From contig MGYH01000037.1 of NCBI GenBank assembly GCA_001801665.1, positions 1 through 17,400 on the forward strand: 17,400 bases of DNA, written 5' to 3'. The position numbers and the translations under genes were made by a program. Positions within the stretch are counted from its first letter, which is position 1, and each line of letters begins with the position of its first letter. The notes beneath the pieces are model-generated. The model saw only the letters and a list, made by a program, of their open reading frames with translations. It did no database searches and was not told where the DNA came from. This DNA comes from Gammaproteobacteria bacterium RIFCSPHIGHO2_12_FULL_45_12. Lineage in GTDB: Bacteria > Pseudomonadota > Gammaproteobacteria > DSM-16500. Shown here one piece after another: positions 14,168 through 17,400 of the stretch.

Positions 14168-14901
14168 CAGCACTCACTCGCGCAAGCCTCCTTGCCTGCT
14201 TCATGCTTGGCCTGTGGCAAGCCTTGATCACGCTCTGGCAACTACCGAACTACCTGCTCCCAAGCCCTGGTGAAGTCTTGCTCACCTTTTATCATCAGGC
14301 ACCTCTCATCACCGCCCAGTCCATTCCCACACTCGTTGAAACCTTGCTGGGTTTTTTACTCGGCATCCTCTCTGGTTGCCTTGCAGGCGGCATACTCGCT
14401 TTTTCCCGCCCCCTCGCACGATGGTGTTTACCGTTACTCATTGTCAGCCAGGCCATCCCCGCCTTCGCCATTGCACCTTTATTGGTCATCTGGCTCGGCT
14501 ACGGGCTCGCTTCCAAAATTGCCGTGGCTGTTTTAATGATTTTTTTCCCCATCGCCAGTGCCTTTTATGACGGTCTGAACCGCACCCCTCCCGCCTGGCT
14601 TGAAATGGCTTGTATAATGAAGGCGACAAAATGGCGTCAGTTTTGGTATATTCGTATCCCATCAGCCCTACCCACGCTCGCCTCCGGCATTCGCATTGCC
14701 GCCGTCACGGCACCCATTGGGGCCATTGTGGGTGAATGGGTCGGCGCAAGCAAGGGGCTTGGCTACTTGATGTTAACGGCCAACGCACGCATGCAAATCG
14801 ACATGATGTTTGCCGCACTGCTCATCATCGTGATCATCGCATTAGGATTATATTTCACGGTAGACAAACTATTACGCACCTTTATCTGGTGGGAGAATTA
14901 A
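14164..14901 (+). CDS. thiX: ABC transporter permease for a thiamine pyrimidine precursor (ThiX-like)
   Basis: An inner-membrane permease of 245 residues with about six hydrophobic segments, near residues 8-26, 58-80, 88-110, 117-137, 172-193 and 213-234. The cytoplasmic EAA loop that docks on the ATPase is clear at 147-170, beginning EMACIMKATKWRQFW and ending RIPSALP. It has the conserved glycine-to-alanine type substitution and the L/IP-x-x-x-P ending typical of the binding-protein-dependent permease family. The segment APIGAIVGEWVGASKGLGY (183-201) is characteristic of the nitrate/taurine/thiamine-precursor subgroup. The start codon overlaps the thiZ stop and the stop codon abuts the thiY start, so the three genes form one coupled operon. 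Confidence 0.87.
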   Translation: MTALTRASLLACFMLGLWQALITLWQLPNYLLPSPGEVLLTFYHQAPLITAQSIPTLVETLLGFLLGILSGCLAGGILAFSRPLARWCLPLLIVSQAIPAFAIAPLLVIWLGYGLASKIAVAVLMIFFPIASAFYDGLNRTPPAWLEMACIMKATKWRQFWYIRIPSALPTLASGIRIAAVTAPIGAIVGEWVGASKGLGYLMLTANARMQIDMMFAALLIIVIIALGLYFTVDKLLRTFIWWEN

Positions 14902-15852
14902 ATGAAAAAGATTAGTTTATGGTTATTATCCTTACTCGCCTCTGTCAGCCTTGCTGCCACACCGCCTTTAAAAAAAGTGACTGTGGTGCTTGACTGGTTT
15001 CCCAATCCAGATCACGCGCCTTTAGTCATTGCACAACAACAAGGTTTCTTTAAGGAGCAAGGCTTGGAGGTAACCTTAATTGGCCCCTCAGAACCCACTG
15101 ACCCCTCCAAATGGGTGGCGGCTGGCAAAGCAGACATTGGCCTTGTTTATCAACCTTCTTTTATCGAAGCCGTTGATCGCGGCTTACCGTTGATTCGTAT
15201 TGGCACCTTAATAGATAAGCCGTTAAATTGTCTGGTCGTCTTAAAAGAGAGCGGCATTAAAACGCTAGCCGACTTAAAAGGCAAAACCATTGGTATCAGC
15301 ATGGGGGGGTTTTCCGATATCACCTTAAAATCCCTGCTGGCCAAGCAGCATCTTACTGAAAATGATATTCATCTGGTTAATGTGAAATATAATCTATCGC
15401 AGGCCCTGTTAGCACATCAGGTTGACGCCATTACCGGCGTCATGCGCAATTATGAAGTGCCGGAACTGGAAGCAAAAGGATTTAACATCGTCACCTTCTT
15501 ACCCGAAGATAATGGCATTCCCAACTATAGCGAACTCATCTTTGTCACCAACACCAAACAGGCCCATGATAAACGCTGGCCAAAATTCATGGCCGCGCTC
15601 AAAAAAGCCGTGGCCCACTTGGACACCCATTCCAGAGAAACCTGGCTGGCATTTGCCACACATTATCCTGAGGCAAATAATCCCGTGAATCGCGCCGCAT
15701 GGTTTGCTACAATTCCCTACTTTGCGGAAGACCCCGCCAATATTGACAATGAACAATGGGGAACTGTCGCGCAATACATGCAAAAAAACGCTTTAATTAA
15801 AATTGCGCAACCGGTATCGCGCTACGCAGTCACCTTACCGGTTGCCTCATAA
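14902..15852 (+). CDS. thiY: Periplasmic pyrimidine (HMP/formylaminopyrimidine) binding protein, ThiY-like
   Basis: Substrate-binding protein of the NMT1/THI5-like family that delivers a thiamine pyrimidine precursor to ThiXZ. Residues 1-19 form a signal peptide: two lysines, a hydrophobic core, then SLAA with likely cleavage near residue 19. The mature start KKVTVVLDWFPNPDHAPL carries the W-x-x-N-x-x-H signature (W32, N35, H38) typical of THI5/ThiY proteins. KWVAAGKADIGLVYQPS (70-86) and the GISMGGFSD loop (131-139) fit the two-lobed fold. The length of 316 residues is normal. The ATG directly follows the thiX stop, with GGGAG six bases upstream. No lipobox cysteine is present, so the protein should be soluble in the periplasm. 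The exact ligand (HMP, its formylamino derivative or a related compound) cannot be told from sequence. Confidence 0.88.
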   Translation: MKKISLWLLSLLASVSLAATPPLKKVTVVLDWFPNPDHAPLVIAQQQGFFKEQGLEVTLIGPSEPTDPSKWVAAGKADIGLVYQPSFIEAVDRGLPLIRIGTLIDKPLNCLVVLKESGIKTLADLKGKTIGISMGGFSDITLKSLLAKQHLTENDIHLVNVKYNLSQALLAHQVDAITGVMRNYEVPELEAKGFNIVTFLPEDNGIPNYSELIFVTNTKQAHDKRWPKFMAALKKAVAHLDTHSRETWLAFATHYPEANNPVNRAAWFATIPYFAEDPANIDNEQWGTVAQYMQKNALIKIAQPVSRYAVTLPVAS

Positions 15853-15867
15853 CAAAAGGAAAAATGG

Positions 15868-17235
15868 ATGTTTATTTACGCCATCATTGGACTGAACGCC
15901 GGCACCTTACTGATTTTTTTATTTTTATCTTTAAAACAAAGCCTGAATGCCTCACACCAGGCAAACGCCAGTCAGCGCATGGAAGAGCAACTGGCCCAAC
16001 TGGCCAAGCAAACACAGGAAGATGAACAACAACGGCGCGAAACTCTGTTAATCAATTTTAACAGCGTCCAGCAATCCCTGCTGGAAAAATTAAGCATTTC
16101 ACGCCTTGAGCAAACCCAACAATCCGCTGAAACGAAAGAACAATTACAACAAGCCTTTGCCAGCCACCGTGCGCGCTTTGATGAACGCCAGATGGAAGCC
16201 TTGAAACTTTTAATGGAAACGCTGCATAAAGGGGTAGAGGAAAACCGTCAGCAAGTGAAAGAGTCCCTGGGTGATTATGCAAAAGAACTGGGCACACGAG
16301 TCACACAACTCACGCAAACCACCGAAAACAAATTAAAAGAAATCAGTGGACAGGTGGAAGCGCGCCTCGCAAAAGGATTTGAGAAAACCAATGAAACGTT
16401 TGGTGACATTATTAAACGCCTGGCCATGATTGACGCTGCACAGCAAAAAATCACCGAACTTTCCAGCAACGTGGTCAGCCTTCAGGAAATCCTGAACGAT
16501 AAACGCTCCCGAGGTGCGTTTGGCGAGGTGCAATTATCCGCACTCATTAATAACATGGTGCCCGAACAACATGTCAGTTTTCAGCATCTGCTCAGCAATA
16601 ACAAACGTCCCGATTGCATGTTATTCCTGCCAGAACCCACGGGCAACATTGCCATCGATGCCAAATTTCCACTCGAAAACTATCGCTTGCTGATTGATTC
16701 CACCCTCCCTGAAGCCGAAAAAATTCAGGCACTGCGGCAATTCAAGCTGGATATTCGCAAGCATATTCAGCATATTGCTGAAAAATACATCATTCCTGGC
16801 GAAACGGCTGATGGTGCCATGATGTTTATTCCGGCCGAAGCTGTTTTTGCGGAAATTCACGCGCATCACAGTGATCTGGTTGAAATTGCCCAAAACGCAA
16901 AAGTCTGGATGGTGTCGCCCACCACCATGATGGCCATTTTGACGACAGCACGCGCCGTTTTAAAAGATGCCGCCACCCGCAAACAAGTACATGAAATCCA
17001 AAAACACTTACGTTTACTGGCAGAAGACTTTGAACGCTTCCAGATGCGCATGGACAACCTTGCCAAGCGCATTGCACAAGCCCACACCGATGTGGATCAG
17101 GTGCATATTTCTTCCCGAAAAATAACGCAGCGTTTTGGGCAAATTGACCGCGCTGAGTTTGACACCCTGAACGTGGACAAACCCGCTTTATCCCCCATCA
17201 CGGAAGCACATTCCGCGGCTGAAGCCATCTCGTAA
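15868..17235 (+). CDS. rmuC: DNA recombination protein RmuC
   Basis: RmuC limits DNA inversions and has a predicted PD-(D/E)XK nuclease-like domain. Residues 3-22 form an N-terminal membrane anchor. Residues about 30-190 are Gln/Glu/Lys-rich coiled coil. The RmuC domain starts near 200 with LQEILNDKRSRGAFGEVQL (204-222, including the conserved RGxxGExQL). The nuclease-like motifs are RPD (D249) and IAIDAKFPLE with D264 and K266. FIPAEAVFAE (320-329) and SPTTMMAIL (350-358) are further family blocks, and a second coiled coil runs from about 370 to 420. The length of 455 residues is normal. The ATG at 15868 has AAAGGA seven bases upstream. The gap after thiY is only 15 bases, so rmuC is probably read from the thi promoter, although the functions are unrelated. 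Confidence 0.93.
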   Translation: MFIYAIIGLNAGTLLIFLFLSLKQSLNASHQANASQRMEEQLAQLAKQTQEDEQQRRETLLINFNSVQQSLLEKLSISRLEQTQQSAETKEQLQQAFASHRARFDERQMEALKLLMETLHKGVEENRQQVKESLGDYAKELGTRVTQLTQTTENKLKEISGQVEARLAKGFEKTNETFGDIIKRLAMIDAAQQKITELSSNVVSLQEILNDKRSRGAFGEVQLSALINNMVPEQHVSFQHLLSNNKRPDCMLFLPEPTGNIAIDAKFPLENYRLLIDSTLPEAEKIQALRQFKLDIRKHIQHIAEKYIIPGETADGAMMFIPAEAVFAEIHAHHSDLVEIAQNAKVWMVSPTTMMAILTTARAVLKDAATRKQVHEIQKHLRLLAEDFERFQMRMDNLAKRIAQAHTDVDQVHISSRKITQRFGQIDRAEFDTLNVDKPALSPITEAHSAAEAIS

Positions 17236-17314
17236 TGTAGGGTGGATTAGACGCGCTTTTTGCGTCGTAATCCACCAACGCAGTGGATCCCGCAGGACAA
17301 CACGCCCTAGTAAA
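17236..17314 (+). repeat. 79-bp tandem repeat unit, copy 1, containing a hairpin
   Basis: The unit begins one base after the rmuC stop. The hairpin is GGTGGATTA, GACGC, loop GCTTTTT, GCGTC, a bulged G, then TAATCCACC: 9 plus 5 base pairs. The rest of the unit (from AACGCAGTGGATCC to GCCCTAGTAAA) is not part of the hairpin. It may serve as the operon's transcript end, although no T-run follows the stem. Confidence 0.85.
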
Positions 17315-17393
17315 TGTAGGGTGGATTAGACGCGCTTTTTGCGTCGTAATCCACCAACGCAGTGGATCCCGCAGGACAACACGCCCTAGTAAA
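17315..17393 (+). repeat. 79-bp tandem repeat unit, copy 2, identical to copy 1
   Basis: All 79 bases match copy 1. The following seven bases (TGCAGTG, to the window end) match the start of another unit only partly, so the array may stop here or continue in diverged form. Confidence 0.85.
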
Positions 17394-17400
17394 TGCAGTG

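Noticed and set aside
17236..17400. CRISPR array
   Set aside because: There are only two direct copies with a 79-base period, no distinct spacers and no cas gene. It is a tandem duplication.

Overview
The window looks like a chromosomal segment of a gammaproteobacterium. The right-hand genes are ordinary proteobacterial housekeeping genes (a thiamine-precursor ABC transporter and rmuC). The left two thirds is one enormous YD-repeat (RHS-type) gene of the kind found in bacteria that antagonise other cells or live with eukaryotes. A host-associated lineage such as the Legionellales would fit, but that is an inference from gene content and I saw no rRNA or other marker to confirm it.

Positions 1-11374 (minus strand) are one uninterrupted reading frame of at least 3,791 codons. 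I checked every in-frame triplet and found no stop. The gene starts at an ATG at 11374 with a good ribosome binding site and runs off the left edge, so its C-terminus, where RHS proteins carry the variable effector, is not visible. The visible protein has an RHS-like N-terminal region, about 2,180 residues of YD repeats with recurring helical inserts, a 646-residue non-YD beta-rich interlude, a second YD block, and a charged, threonine-rich stretch.

Positions 11375-12057 contain no convincing gene. They hold a plausible promoter for the giant gene, two small palindromes and one copy of a dispersed hairpin repeat. Positions 12058-13251 (minus strand) encode a 397-residue unrecognised protein with a central hydrophobic block and a polar C-terminal tail. 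It has some features of a secreted membrane-targeting effector, but that is speculative.

Positions 13406-15852 (plus strand) are a tight three-gene operon, thiZ-thiX-thiY, for uptake of a pyrimidine precursor of thiamine. rmuC follows after 15 bases and is probably co-transcribed. The window ends in two identical 79-bp tandem units carrying the same hairpin family as 11993-12032. The thi/rmuC side looks more GC-rich than the giant gene, which would fit a horizontally acquired YD-repeat locus.
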